A stretch of DNA of 64,000 nt, from assembly GCA_009768925.2 (NCBI GenBank), contig VHIT02000025.1, positions 124,001 through 188,000 of the forward strand, read 5' to 3'. Both the position numbers and the translations under genes were made by a program. Source of the stretch: Cryptosporidium bovis (taxonomy: Eukaryota; Apicomplexa; Conoidasida; Eucoccidiorida; Cryptosporidiidae). The stretch's first letter is position 1. The number at the start of each line of letters is the position of its first letter. The notes under the pieces are model-generated. The model was not told where the DNA came from. It was given only the letters and a program-made list of their open reading frames with translations, and did no database searches. Below are positions 33,401 to 44,229 of the stretch, piece by piece.

Positions 33401-36400
33401 GAAAACTCTGATGAATCAACTTTTATTGTGTTGAACATATTAATAAACAAATTAAAGAGCATCAAAGAGGGCAACGACAAAGAAGAGAATAAAAGGCTGC
33501 TATTAGATCTTATTAAGAGTATGAGGGAATGCAGAGTCGGACCAAAATCCATTTTTAAGAGCGAGTACACGGACGAAATGAGTGATTCGTTGGTTGGAGA
33601 TGGAGCTGAAAGCGAGGATACAATTTTGTATGATACAACTTGGCTTTCTCAAAGTAAGATGGAACAAGTAGTAAATAATGGACTTGACCATCAAAATGAA
33701 TTATACAGCATAACGAGTAATGGAAAAAATATTGGTGACTTTTTCATATATCCCAATGAACTTACAAGAAGAAAGTTGGAGTCTTTGATAGGGAATAAAC
33801 TCATAACAAAGAGGGATTCATTGTTGAAAATAATGGATGCGATTTCAAAGATAGGTCTTGGTGACATAACTTCAAAACTCGGTAATTTACTTAAAGGCTC
33901 ATCTTCTAAATTTCCCTTTCCATATAATGGTTTCTCATCAATGGTGTTGACAGGAGCAAAAGGTTCAAGAGTAAACCACAATATGATATGTGTAATGTTA
34001 GGGCAACAGGAGTTGGAAGGAAGAAGAGTTCCTATAATGCCAAGTATGAAAACACTTCCTTCATTTGCAAGTTATGATCTGGGATCGAGGGCAGGAGGCT
34101 TAATTACAGACAGGTATTTAGACGGACTTCATGCTCAAGAATTCTTTTTCCATTGTATGTCTGGAAGAGAAGGACTGGTAGATACAGCAGTTAAAACTGC
34201 TCGTTCTGGTTATCTACAAAGATGTATATTGAAGGGATTGGAAAGCATGATAGTTCATTATGATGGCACAGTAAGAAGTGAGGATGATACAATAGTACAA
34301 TTTATGTATGGCGATGATGGTATTGATGTATCTAAATCAAGTTACCTAACTAGACTGGATGATTTAGTAAGAAATAAATCTTTACTTTGCAGAGATGTTA
34401 AATTTGAGGAAGCATTTAAAAACAAGTACATTATTGATTCATTTAAAAACGTGCTAAAATTTGAAAATCAACAGAATATATTCAAGACCTATTTAAATCA
34501 AGATGAATCAATACTTTTATCCAACAATAATAAAGTACAAAAGCTAAGTAAAGATAATGATTGTAGTGGTAGAGCGAATTTCCATAAACAAGAGTTAGAA
34601 ATCGATATATTTTCTGGTCAAAAACACAATGACTTGAAAGATCAGATAGTAAATTCTGTGTTTCCTAGTATTTTAAACGGGGGATCAGTATCTGAATCGT
34701 TTTTAAGTAGTTTGTCTGAATCTAATATGCAGAAGTTAGTTAGACTAACAGGAACCGAGCCTCAAAAGCTTGATATGAATAATAAAAACAACAAGAGAGG
34801 CTTGCTATCTGGTCAGGTATCTGACGGAGGTGATTATTATGAGAAAGTAATTGAATTGGAGAGACTGTTACGTTTAAAATATATGAAAACGCAAGTATCT
34901 CCTGGCGAAGCTGTCGGTTGTTTAGCTGCTCAATCTATTGGAGAGCCAGCGACCCAAATGACTCTAAACACATTTCACTTGGCAGGTCACGGTGCGGCCA
35001 ATGTTACGTTGGGGATTCCAAGACTGAGAGAGCTTCTTCAAACTGGAGGTGACTCAAAAACTCCGTACATTTTTGTTCCGCTATTGCAAATGAAACACAA
35101 TAGTGATCAGAATGAAGACGACGACATTGATAGTCTTGGCATTTCTCACATTTCGGATAAAGTTTTGGATTGCTTTAAATCCATACCCATTTCTGACATA
35201 ATTGAGAATGTTGGTGTGGAAAGCTCAATAATATACAAGTATAATAATGACACTGAAGATCAGGAAAAGAGAGAAACAGGCATTGGTGGTTATTATTGGA
35301 ACTACGAAATATCTATACATTTTTTTGATTTAGATATGTTTTGCCAGGCAATGCCTCAATATACCATTTCAGACATCATTAATCTAACTTTATCAAAGTG
35401 CATTAAGCCTTTTTTAAGACAGGTAAGTTATATAATTTAAGGTGAAGGCTGTGACAAATAGGTGATTTTATGGTTTTAAAAGTGAAGTTAAAGAGGAAGG
35501 TGCAATCTAAATAAGTTAATCATAATTTGTGATATCAACTGTTTGTGATGAAATTTTGTAAAACTTTCGTTCTTCTGCATAGGTTACACAATTATGTGTT
35601 GTGTAGAATGATGAAGATGATAATTAAAAGTTTCTGAGACAGTGTTTATTACCATTATATAACAATTACTTAAAGGCAGGAGTTTGTTCACATTTTAATA
35701 TAATACATTCCCATTACTTGATTGTATTGTGCTTTCCTAGTGGTAAATGGCACTATATAGTTTGATCGTTATTTCAGCTTTTCCACCAAACTACTCTACT
35801 ATTTGGAGTTGAACCTTCACTATTAATATTTTGTTTATTGGAATAACTTTATTTTTTTAGGTAAATGGAATGTACACTGTTTCTTCAATAAGAAGTAACA
35901 AATTCTGTAATCAGGAGAACGATGAGGTTGACGAATTTATTTCAAAATACGTATTGAATCAAACAGGTGATAGAAACATGGGAATATTCAAGGGTTCAAT
36001 GAATTCTGTGCTTCAAAAGGGAGGATGTGCTTATTTTGGAAGTGGAAGCAATGATTCAATATCCACAGGACAAGATCCAGAATACAAAAACAGTGACTAT
36101 CTAGAAACTGACGAACGAGATTCAGGGTCTAAAAAAGAACCCCAAAATTCCGAGAATGCAGACGAAGACTTTGATGTTGAATACAAAGGAGAGAATAATA
36201 ATGATAATGAAGATGACAATACATCTGTCGAATCTGATTCATCAACTTCTGATGAGGATAACGATAAAGATGAGTATAAAGAAGATCAAGAAGATAAATA
36301 TGATCACAAAGACGATGATAAGGAAAATGATAGAGATGAAGACAAGGAAGACTATGACAAAGACGAAAGTGGAATAATGGATGATTACAGTACTGAGAGC

Positions 36401-37282
36401 AAAAGTAAAAGAATGTCAAATAGTGAGAGCAACAGCAGTATTATCGATGAAAAAAAAATCCCTCATGTGAACGTCAAGATACTAAATAAACAGCTACTTA
36501 AGCATGTGACTGACTTAGATATAGACAGAAAAACAAATACAATAAAGATATGTTTGGGTTGGCAAGTTAAAAAGTGTCCACACTATATAGATTTCTTACC
36601 AGTATTAAGGAATACTATTTCTAAAACAAGTATACAAAGTATTTCAAATTTAAGAAATGCAAGAATAACAAGAAGCAACAATAGTAGCAATGCTGGCTCG
36701 ACAAAAAACATATTATCCGACTACGAAGTTACAGTAGAGGGAACTAATGTTGGACATATATTTAAAATATCACCAAAATGTGTAGATCATAATAGAATAA
36801 GATTCAATGATATCCAAACAGTGTACAAATATTATGGAGTTGAGGCTGCAAGGCAATGCATAATAAATGAACTTAGAAATGTATTTTCTGTATATGGCAT
36901 CAATGTTGACTATAGACATTTAACGTTGATAAGTGATTCTATAACCTCCAGTGGAAATTTGAGAGTATTTAACAGAATGGGTATTATTTGTCACAATGTA
37001 TCTCCATTTTTGCAAATGTCCTTTGAAACAAGCATAAAATTTTTAACAGAGGCTTGCTTAAGAAATGCAAGTGACAATCTCAAAAGTCCAGCTAGTTGTA
37101 TATCTGTAGGTGGCATGACTAGAATCGGAACAGGGATTTCAAGAACATTAACTGAATTCAATGTTGGAAAAACTGACTACACAAAAGAAAATAAGAGTCA
37201 AGATGAAATAGACGGAAAGCATAAAAAGAACAAAAAAGATTCAAGTGATGCTAAAAGCGAGAGTCGCTTTAAGTTTCTTTAA
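30473..37282 (+). CDS. RPA1: DNA-directed RNA polymerase I largest subunit
   Basis: Catalytic subunit that transcribes the rRNA precursor in the nucleolus. The model is join(30473..35422,35861..37282), 2123 aa. The 438-nt intron has a GTAAGT donor after FLRQ and a T-rich TAG acceptor before VNGMYTVSS. Seen are the N-terminal zinc-binding cysteines (CGTCGSRNDCPGHIGH near 60), the SARTVIGPDPYLEANE segment, the metal-A motif NADFDGDEMNLH near 577, the bridge helix region HCMSGREGLVDTAVKTA near 1226, and the trigger loop QSIGEPATQMTLNTFHLAG near 1500. AGHGAANVTLG and the C-terminal YGVEAARQ and RMGIICHN phrases are of the Pol I class rather than Pol II or III. A highly acidic Asp/Glu/Lys insertion at about 1690-1840 makes the protein longer than usual. 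TTG at 30464 precedes the true ATG at 30473. Confidence 0.97.
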
Positions 37283-37480
37283 TTATTTCAACTTCTCCTT
37301 ATACTGGTATCCTGGTACCAGTTTTTGATGTATAAACATAACATTAATTATTTATGATTCCTTCATGACGGCAATCATTAATGGCGTTTCAGTAGAAGTC
37401 AGTTATACGCGTTTTTTGTTTGTTAATTAGTTTATCATTACATTTACAAGATACTGGTTGTTTTCTCTTTGTTCATAATA
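37283..37480. other. Convergent 3' flanks, Pol I (+) and RBBP4 (-)
   Basis: Only 198 bp separate the two stop codons, so the 3' UTRs probably overlap or abut. No other feature seen. Confidence 0.6.
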
Positions 37481-38935
37481 TTATAAAGTGTTTTCTTTAT
37501 CGCTCAACCCTTTTAAATACAAATCAGAAAATTGCCAAAACTGTATTGTATTGTCCTCAGAAGAGGAGGCCATTAATAGGGAATCCCCGTGATCGTTGGG
37601 ATTCCAAACAAGACCTGTTATTGGAGCAGTGTGTCCATAATGGATAAAAATAGCTTTAGATTCAGCAGAGGAGTCTTCATTTGCACTTAATTTACTTTCG
37701 TCGCACGTGTTTTGGCCAACTTGTTTGTTATTAGTGTCTCCAAATATATCCCATATTACTACTCTTCCGTCCACACCACCAGAGGATAAGATATTTGGGG
37801 TCCACTTTGACCATTCTAAACTGACTATTGGTTTTTGAGAATGAAATTCTAGCTCAAAAATCGATTTGCTTAGGTTTCTCGAATCCCAAATATTGACAAT
37901 ACCCTCTACATCTCCAGTTGCAAACACAGTTGGAAGGAACTCATTAAACGATATACAGTTAATTTTAGAATTTGTTTCTTTAAACAAAACAGGTTTGGTG
38001 TTAAACGATGAATTTTCTGAACTTCTTGTGTCCCAAAATGCAAGGCAATTGTCATCTGAAACTGAAGAAAATAGAAATCTGCAAGAGGGATGCCACTTTA
38101 AGTCATTTACATCTGATTTGTGCCAATTATAGCTATAAAGTGGTTCTAAAACAGGTGGAAACAACTCAGGGATGGAACATTCATGATCTTCATTCACGTC
38201 ATTCTTCTCAAGTGTATTTTTTGGGGAATAGACAAAATTATTTCTTATATTGGAGTTTAAAACACTATCTGTCTTTCCGTTCAAATCCCATAAATAAATA
38301 GTCTTGTCACTACCACCGGAAACCAATCTACTTACATCTGATTTATCGCTTTCAGAACTGCATTTACCACACTCCCAATCCATTGCATATCCCTCCGACT
38401 TGTGTCCCCTAAGCAACAATTGCGGATGGCAAAATTCATCTGTTGGAAACGATTCGTGTTTTGAATAGTCGAATATCAATATATCTCCATTTATTGTTCT
38501 TGTTGTAATTATAAAAGGGTGAGCAGGCATATGTATGGCTTTGTTTACTTCCCCCGGATGATTCAGCTTCGCCTTGATTTCAAACTGAACGCAACTATTG
38601 TTTGAATTATCCGGGTTATAACTGTACTCTGCAAAGCTTTCATTGTTCATTAAATCGTTATTCGACTCTAAATCACACAAGTGAACCTCGGCTATCACCA
38701 AGTAATTGGGCTCCTGACCACTAGTATGAGTTCCATACACTATTTTATGCACTGAATAACTGCCATCTGGAGACTTGTATGAATTAGGAAGCCAATCCAA
38801 TGTGAGCGTTGGCCATTCCAAAGTGTAAGACAGTATCATATCGTACAAATACGGACAATTTTTTCTCCAGTAATAGTGCCCCTCATCCTCCATCGTGTTA
38901 CTTCCCAATAAGTTGTCCGTTGCTATATTTTGCAT
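37481..38935 (-). CDS. RBBP4/RBBP7 (MSI1, CAF-1 p55) histone-binding WD40 protein
   Basis: Histone H3-H4 chaperone shared by CAF-1, HDAC (Sin3, NuRD-like), HAT1 and PRC2-type complexes. The protein is 484 aa. The N-terminal helix YYWRKNCPYLYDMILSYTLE is the histone-binding helix of this family and is followed by EWPTLTLDWLP. Seven WD40 blades follow; HPGEVNKAIHMPAHP and YAMDWECGKC match the family at blades 1 and 2, and the last blade ends LMASSSEDNTIQFWQFSD. These features separate it from GRWD1-type WD proteins. Acidic Ser/Asp/Glu insertions (for example near residues 250-270 and 420) are lineage-specific. The start used is the ATG at 38935; a second Met at residue 15 is possible. It is divergent from the nine-exon secreted gene. 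Confidence 0.93.
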   Translation of the reverse strand: MQNIATDNLLGSNTMEDEGHYYWRKNCPYLYDMILSYTLEWPTLTLDWLPNSYKSPDGSYSVHKIVYGTHTSGQEPNYLVIAEVHLCDLESNNDLMNNESFAEYSYNPDNSNNSCVQFEIKAKLNHPGEVNKAIHMPAHPFIITTRTINGDILIFDYSKHESFPTDEFCHPQLLLRGHKSEGYAMDWECGKCSSESDKSDVSRLVSGGSDKTIYLWDLNGKTDSVLNSNIRNNFVYSPKNTLEKNDVNEDHECSIPELFPPVLEPLYSYNWHKSDVNDLKWHPSCRFLFSSVSDDNCLAFWDTRSSENSSFNTKPVLFKETNSKINCISFNEFLPTVFATGDVEGIVNIWDSRNLSKSIFELEFHSQKPIVSLEWSKWTPNILSSGGVDGRVVIWDIFGDTNNKQVGQNTCDESKLSANEDSSAESKAIFIHYGHTAPITGLVWNPNDHGDSLLMASSSEDNTIQFWQFSDLYLKGLSDKENTL

Positions 38936-39558
38936 CTATTTTATATAATAAACGTGATGTCTCCCGAAATGAGTATTGTTCAAATAAAATGTCAAATAGC
39001 AGATCCTGTTATCGCGGAATCGACTGTGTAGTTGACTACTCAGGGATTCCAACTACCAAAAATTCTCCACCTGTCTGTCTTTCCTTTTTACTTATGGAAG
39101 CTTCCCAGTTATTCGTCACCTTTACCTCCTTTCACCACCCTATTTACACCTTTTAAGGCACAGTGAAACCTCTGAAAATCGTGAAAAGGGTATTATTTTA
39201 CCGTTAAGATACCTTCTTATTGTTATTTTTACCGGTTAAGCCAACTTGATTAAATTATTACATTTAGGGTACCCACAATATAAATGGCGCCAACTGCATG
39301 CAATAATATAAATATATACATGTGACTAAAAATGGACGAATAAATATAGGCAGAATCAAATAAACGAGAGTAAAGGTGGACTGAATAAATAACTAGGGAA
39401 GCATTGTACGACCAGAAAGACACACGATTATAACTTAATATACAGTCTGACCACATACTGCTTTTTTTGGTATTATTAGAGAAAAGGAAGCAGAAATCCG
39501 TGAGATTTTGAAGATCCAGGAGAGTGATTTAGTGAAAACAAAGAAACTGGTGAACGAA
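38936..39558. promoter_or_regulatory. Divergent promoter with composite E2F/AP2-type site
   Basis: A 623-bp interval between RBBP4 (-) and the nine-exon gene (+). TGGCGCCA (39285-39292) and TGCATGCA (39295-39302) are only two bases apart and roughly mid-way, so either or both genes could be controlled. Confidence 0.6.
39285..39302. promoter_or_regulatory. Adjacent TGGCGCCA and TGCATGCA
   Basis: Two perfect 8-bp palindromes separated by two bases: an E2F-type and an ApiAP2-type core side by side, about 260 bp before the ATG at 39559. Confidence 0.6.
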
Positions 39559-41569
39559 ATGGAAAACAAATGTCCACGTCTGTCTGTGATTCAATCGAAT
39601 GCAAATGCCCCCAAGTTTCTGATATTTTTGCTAGTATTTACGTTTTCATTTTGGGTGAAATGTGATGATAAAAAAAAAGGCACTCATGTAAGAGCCGAAG
39701 AAAGAGTTGAACCTGTGAATTTAAGTTTGGATTCATTTATAGAGGAGAATAATGTGGCTTTTCCGGATGGGTACAAATCGTAAGTTTTTGAGAAAGAAAA
39801 CTTAAAAAGTGTTTGCATAACTAAAGTTCACAATTACCGTTACATTAAAACCCAACTAAAGTCTGAGTGACTATCCAATTTGGGAAGATGTGGGTGAGAC
39901 GTATATACTTGATCAAAAGTTAGGGGAGGAAACAAGCGAATTTCAGGACGAGGTTGGAAAAGGAGTTAGGAATGGGCTTAAGGAGCTGGCGATAAATACT
40001 GCACAGGCTTACAATGACGTGATGGCTCAAAGTAAAGTAGACGCTAGCAAGAGTGAAAACCTGGTTTCTGAATTATACAGTAGCGGGAAGTACTTTGTTA
40101 ATAGTAACAATGTGTTGAATGGATTAAACAAGGTGAGTGAGAGATTTCATATTTTGAATAATTTTAACTCATTATTTTCAAAAAACAAAATTCAATTTTA
40201 GACTAGAAATGCTTTTCTTCTTGGAGAGAGTATAGCAGGTATCGGGGAGAATGATAGAAACACCATAAGAATGGCATTTCCAGAGGTAACTTAATACAAT
40301 TATTCCTTTTTTTGCAAAATACCATTATTTTGACTTGATTATAGGATTTTAATTATTACGATGAAAGTCAGGTCTATAGTAGTGACAGTAGTTATATTCC
40401 ATACCAAGAGAGAGCGATTGGGAGTAACGATTCCAAAACTCCAGTTAAAGTCGGGGACTTATTAAAGGTAACTTTATATAAATAATAAAAACTAGGGTTC
40501 TAATAGCTATTAAATTGCAATATTCACCTCAACCGCAGGAAACGAGAATGAATCATCTAAATGAGCACGAAGACATCTTACAGTATCTGACAGAACTTAA
40601 CATAACTTCTCCTGTAAGTTGCTCCTAAAAAATTCCTCATAGTACCTTTATATCGAACTCAATAAACCTTTTTAATTTGAGTAAAATTTAGATTATAACC
40701 TCAAAAGTCGGTGATATTTACGATTCTTACGTATTGCTTTCTGCATCAGCACTTGAATACAGCAATAAATATAATGAAACAGAAAAACGAATGAACGACA
40801 CTAATACATCCAAGACTCCTTTTTCAATACCTCTTAAACCTTACTAGTAAGTTTAAGTGTTCAACTAAGACTTTTGAAATAATTTTTTCAATTACAATAG
40901 TATATGGGAGGGAGCAGATAAACTTTGGAACATAAAAATGTCAAAAACAACAACTCCTTCTCCCAAAACAAGAGAAATAATAAACAAAATAGACGATTAC
41001 AACTCTTATATGAGATGGAAAAGAGATGAACCATTCAGAGTTTATGATGTGTGGTATGATGCAATCAAGGAAAGGAAAGAAACAAGAGACAAACTTAGAA
41101 GAGAGTCAATTGTACAAAGGGACAGGATACTGGAAGAAAAAATGAAAAAACAGAGGGCATTCTATTCACCAGCAAAAGACACCTTTGACGATATAGGAAA
41201 TGTAGGTTGCCATGCAATATTTCACCAACATTGTTCATCTTAACCGTATTTATATTTTTCTATAGGCAACTGAAATGGCAGCAAGACATATTGACAACAG
41301 ATTCGGACAAGTATTTAACGAAGTGACGGAGCTCATGGATGAAGAGTCCAGAAAAAGGTAAGCATTATTTGTTTAAGCATGCAAAAACATGTTTTGTACC
41401 AAACTTCCTTTATTTTCGTAATATAAACAGAGATGATAAATATTATGATTATACAGTCACTAAAAAAGTTGAAGAATTTTGTGAAATATACCCAAATTGC
41501 TGCGAGGATATGTCGCAATGTCCTGAGTTTGTGTATAACTACATCAGAAACGCGAGAATATTATTCTAG
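39559..41569 (+). CDS. Nine-exon secreted protein of unknown function
   Basis: Not a family I recognise. I join nine exons: 39559-39779, 39868-40132, 40202-40285, 40345-40467, 40539-40613, 40692-40846, 40901-41201, 41266-41357 and 41431-41569. All eight introns (54-88 nt) start GT and end AG, most donors being GTAAGT-like, and every junction keeps frame to a single stop, giving 484 aa. Residues about 16-34 (KFLIFLLVFTFSFWVKC) are a signal peptide or anchor. The remainder is hydrophilic. It has helical charged segments, a central Tyr/Ser-rich part, a basic RWKRDEPFRVYDVWYDAI segment, and a Cys-containing tail (FCEIYPNCCEDMSQCPEF). The frame is open upstream to a TTG at 39508; 39559 is the first ATG. 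The exon 2 acceptor at 39867 is chosen because the nearer AG brings an immediate stop. It is likely exported to or through the secretory pathway. Confidence 0.85.
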
Positions 41570-42145
41570 TTGCTTCCATATTCCCCTAACTCTGCACATT
41601 ACTCCCTTTAAATGAAAAAAAGACTTGAAAATAAATCGTTTCTTAAGCACTACCTTTTGATTTCTGCATGTGGGATCCATTCAGGCGGGCATGAGAATTT
41701 TTGTTTAGAAATAGCCGGTACTTTTGGATACACAATGTTTGCCTAATAATTAACAGCTGCAGTTTTAATTTTAAAGATAGCAATAGGAAAATTTGGTATT
41801 CCCCGTTTTCTTTGTTTCGTTTGGACTGATAATCTGAGCAATATCACAGTCCCTCACCCTGCAAAATAACAAGCGAGAAACACCAGTAGTTTGGCACTGC
41901 ATACACAGTTTAATCTAAAGTATTTAGATACTTTAGTACAGAGTACACTTTCAAATAATAAGATATTTTGTTAGTGTTAATAGGAAGAAATACTGAGTGT
42001 AACAAGTAACTCGCAGAAAGTCTTGGGAAACACTTTAACTGGGGGGTTGGCGTATAGCAATATAATTATAAACAGAATTAGATATTCAAAGTTTTTTTAT
42101 GGTAATATAGACAAAAATAACATATCAAAATCACGGAGGGTAAAA
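41570..42145. promoter_or_regulatory. Upstream region of malic enzyme
   Basis: A 576-bp interval between two + genes. It holds an inverted repeat at 41915-41936 with 9-bp arms. A reading frame continues upstream of the malic enzyme ATG to 42023 but has no Met. Confidence 0.5.
41915..41936. repeat. Inverted repeat, 9-bp arms and 4-bp spacer
   Basis: CTAAAGTAT-TTAG-ATACTTTAG is perfect and lies about 210 bp upstream of the malic enzyme ATG. Could be a dimeric protein site or an RNA hairpin in the 5' UTR. Confidence 0.6.
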
Positions 42146-43819
42146 ATGAACACAAACAACTGTAATTTGAGAGGGGAGGAATTGTTAAGGAATCCATACT
42201 TGAATAAAGGATTAAGTTTTACAATGGAAGAAAGGAGAAGGTATGGAATAGAGGGATTACTTCCGAATAAATATGAAACAATGGACGAACAAGTGGATAG
42301 ATTATGGGAAAAAATAGATGGTATTGATAAAAATATAGATAAATACACGTTTCTTGAGAACATCAGGAGCTCTTCTCTTATTTTGTTCCACTCTTTATTG
42401 GAAAAGCACTTTAAAGAACTTGCTCCAATAGTTTACACTCCAACTGTTGGAGAAGGGTGCATAGAGTTTTCTAGAAATCCAACAACAAGAAACTGGTCTG
42501 GATCTGGCATTTACATAAATAAAAGCCACAAGGGAAAGGTTTTTGAGATACTTAAAAATGCCAGGGATGATATTGAGATAATAGTGCTTACTGACGGTGG
42601 CAGGATACTTGGTTTGGGTGATTTGGGAATCAATGGGATGGGAATCCCAATTGGGAAGTTGTCCCTTTACGTCACTTTAGGAGGAATAGATCCCTCAAAG
42701 GTTTTGCCTATTTCACTAGATATAGGTACAAATACAAATAGTGTAGTTGAAGATAAATACTATTTAGGAATAAAAGAGAAAAGAATAGAGAATGAAGACT
42801 ATTATCCACTAATGGATGAAATAACTGAATCCATATTTAGGAGATGGCCAAATGTTGTACTTCAATGGGAGGATTTAACAACTTATAGAGCCATTGATAT
42901 ATTGGAACTATACAAAAACAAGTATCGTTGTTTTAATGACGACATTCAGGGAACTGCAAGTATTGTCCTTGCAGGTATACTTAGCTCAATAAAGATAGCG
43001 GGGAAAGAACTAAATGATCAAAAGATTCTAATATGTGGAGCAGGTTCCGCATCTATTGGAACCGTTAATTTAATTATTAGTGCAATGGAACTAAATGGAA
43101 TTACAAAAGAAAAAGCTATTGAAAAATTTTGGCTTGTTGATTCTAAAGGTTTGATTACCAACACTAGGGACATCAACACTTTAGATAAATTTAAGATTCC
43201 CTTTATTAGGAAGGACATAAACAAAAACATTAATAGTCTCCAAGAAATCGTTGGAGAAGTTAAACCCACTATATTAATAGGTGTTTCCGGTCAATCTGGA
43301 ATATTCAATGAACATGTTGTTAAAGAGATGGCAAAACATACAGATAGACCAATAATTTTCGCGTTGAGCAATCCGACTAGCAAAGCTGAATGCACTTCTA
43401 ATGACGTTTATAACTGGACCAATGGCAAGGTCATTTTTGCTAGTGGAAGTCCGATGAAACCTGTCAAATCATTACTGAATAACTACGAATTTGTTCCTTC
43501 ACAATGCAATAATATGTATGTGTTCCCTGGTATAGGTCTTGCTGCTAAAATTGGAAAATTCACTCGCATACCTGATGTTTGTTTTATTCAGGCTGCCAAT
43601 ACAGTATCCAAATTCTACAATAAAGAATGTCCCGACATCTTATTCCCTCCTCTAACTGCTTCAATTGGAAGAGAAATTTCCGCTAATATAGCAGCTGATC
43701 TCATTATTTTAGCTAAGAAAAATAATTTTTTAAATAATGACACTATTAACACCACCAACAGAGACGACCTTGTTAACTACATTAAGGATAACATGTGGTT
43801 ACCAAACAACCAACAGTAG
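42146..43819 (+). CDS. Malic enzyme (malate oxidative decarboxylase)
   Basis: Converts malate to pyruvate and CO2 with reduction of NAD(P)+. The protein is 557 aa, normal for the eukaryotic and bacterial 60-kDa class. The N-terminal phrase RGEELLRNPYLNKGLSFT starts at residue 9, so the ATG at 42146 gives a complete protein. The frame extends to TTG 42023 without an ATG. Other marks are the catalytic Tyr in VYTPTVGEGC, the LTDGGRILGLGDLGINGMGI signature, metal ligands in FNDDIQGTA, the dinucleotide loop GAGSASIG and the ALSNPTSKAEC segment. No transit peptide is visible, so a cytosolic enzyme is likely. The cofactor is not decided by eye. In Cryptosporidium, which lacks a functional TCA cycle, it would serve NADPH supply or fermentative balance (inference). 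Confidence 0.95.
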   Translation: MNTNNCNLRGEELLRNPYLNKGLSFTMEERRRYGIEGLLPNKYETMDEQVDRLWEKIDGIDKNIDKYTFLENIRSSSLILFHSLLEKHFKELAPIVYTPTVGEGCIEFSRNPTTRNWSGSGIYINKSHKGKVFEILKNARDDIEIIVLTDGGRILGLGDLGINGMGIPIGKLSLYVTLGGIDPSKVLPISLDIGTNTNSVVEDKYYLGIKEKRIENEDYYPLMDEITESIFRRWPNVVLQWEDLTTYRAIDILELYKNKYRCFNDDIQGTASIVLAGILSSIKIAGKELNDQKILICGAGSASIGTVNLIISAMELNGITKEKAIEKFWLVDSKGLITNTRDINTLDKFKIPFIRKDINKNINSLQEIVGEVKPTILIGVSGQSGIFNEHVVKEMAKHTDRPIIFALSNPTSKAECTSNDVYNWTNGKVIFASGSPMKPVKSLLNNYEFVPSQCNNMYVFPGIGLAAKIGKFTRIPDVCFIQAANTVSKFYNKECPDILFPPLTASIGREISANIAADLIILAKKNNFLNNDTINTTNRDDLVNYIKDNMWLPNNQQ

Positions 43820-44229
43820 TAAATAGGATCGCTATCTTTGGTATTAATTTGTTTTTCCTTTTGTCATTTTTTCATTCTCATACATGTACCTGTTTCTTGC
43901 AATGTTTACTCTTCCATTCGTTCTTTTTTCCTCATACTCGAGAAAAATTTAACTGAAACTTTCTAAATGAAAAAAGGAGGATTATGCCGTTATATACACT
44001 AATAGTTGCCAAATACAACATTACTCAAGTCCTTTGGTTCTACTCCCAATACAAGCGGAACCGGAGTCCTTTCTGCTGAAAATATTGATTCCCAAAAATA
44101 AGCGAAATGATCTAAAATTTAATAACGAATTTGGTGAATAAAACACACAATTAATAAATAATTAGTATAATATATCAATTCAAATAAGTGATTAAACTAT
44201 TTAGATTAATATATATATACTATTTACTA
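43820..44229. other. Convergent intergenic region
   Basis: 410 bp between the malic enzyme stop (+) and the 988-residue gene stop (-). AT-rich 3' flanks; nothing else seen. Confidence 0.6.

Noticed and set aside
37481-38935. GRWD1/RRB1 ribosome-biogenesis WD protein
   Set aside because: The N-terminal WRKNCPYLYD helix and the EWPTLTLDWLP phrase are those of RBBP4/MSI1.
41339-41569. Unspliced 76-codon frame
   Set aside because: It joins exons 8 and 9 of the nine-exon gene through an intron that happens to lack stops; the GTAAGC donor and ACAG acceptor are good and keep frame.
42023-42145. N-terminal extension of malic enzyme as a transit peptide
   Set aside because: The frame is open but has no ATG before 42146, and the family start is already complete.
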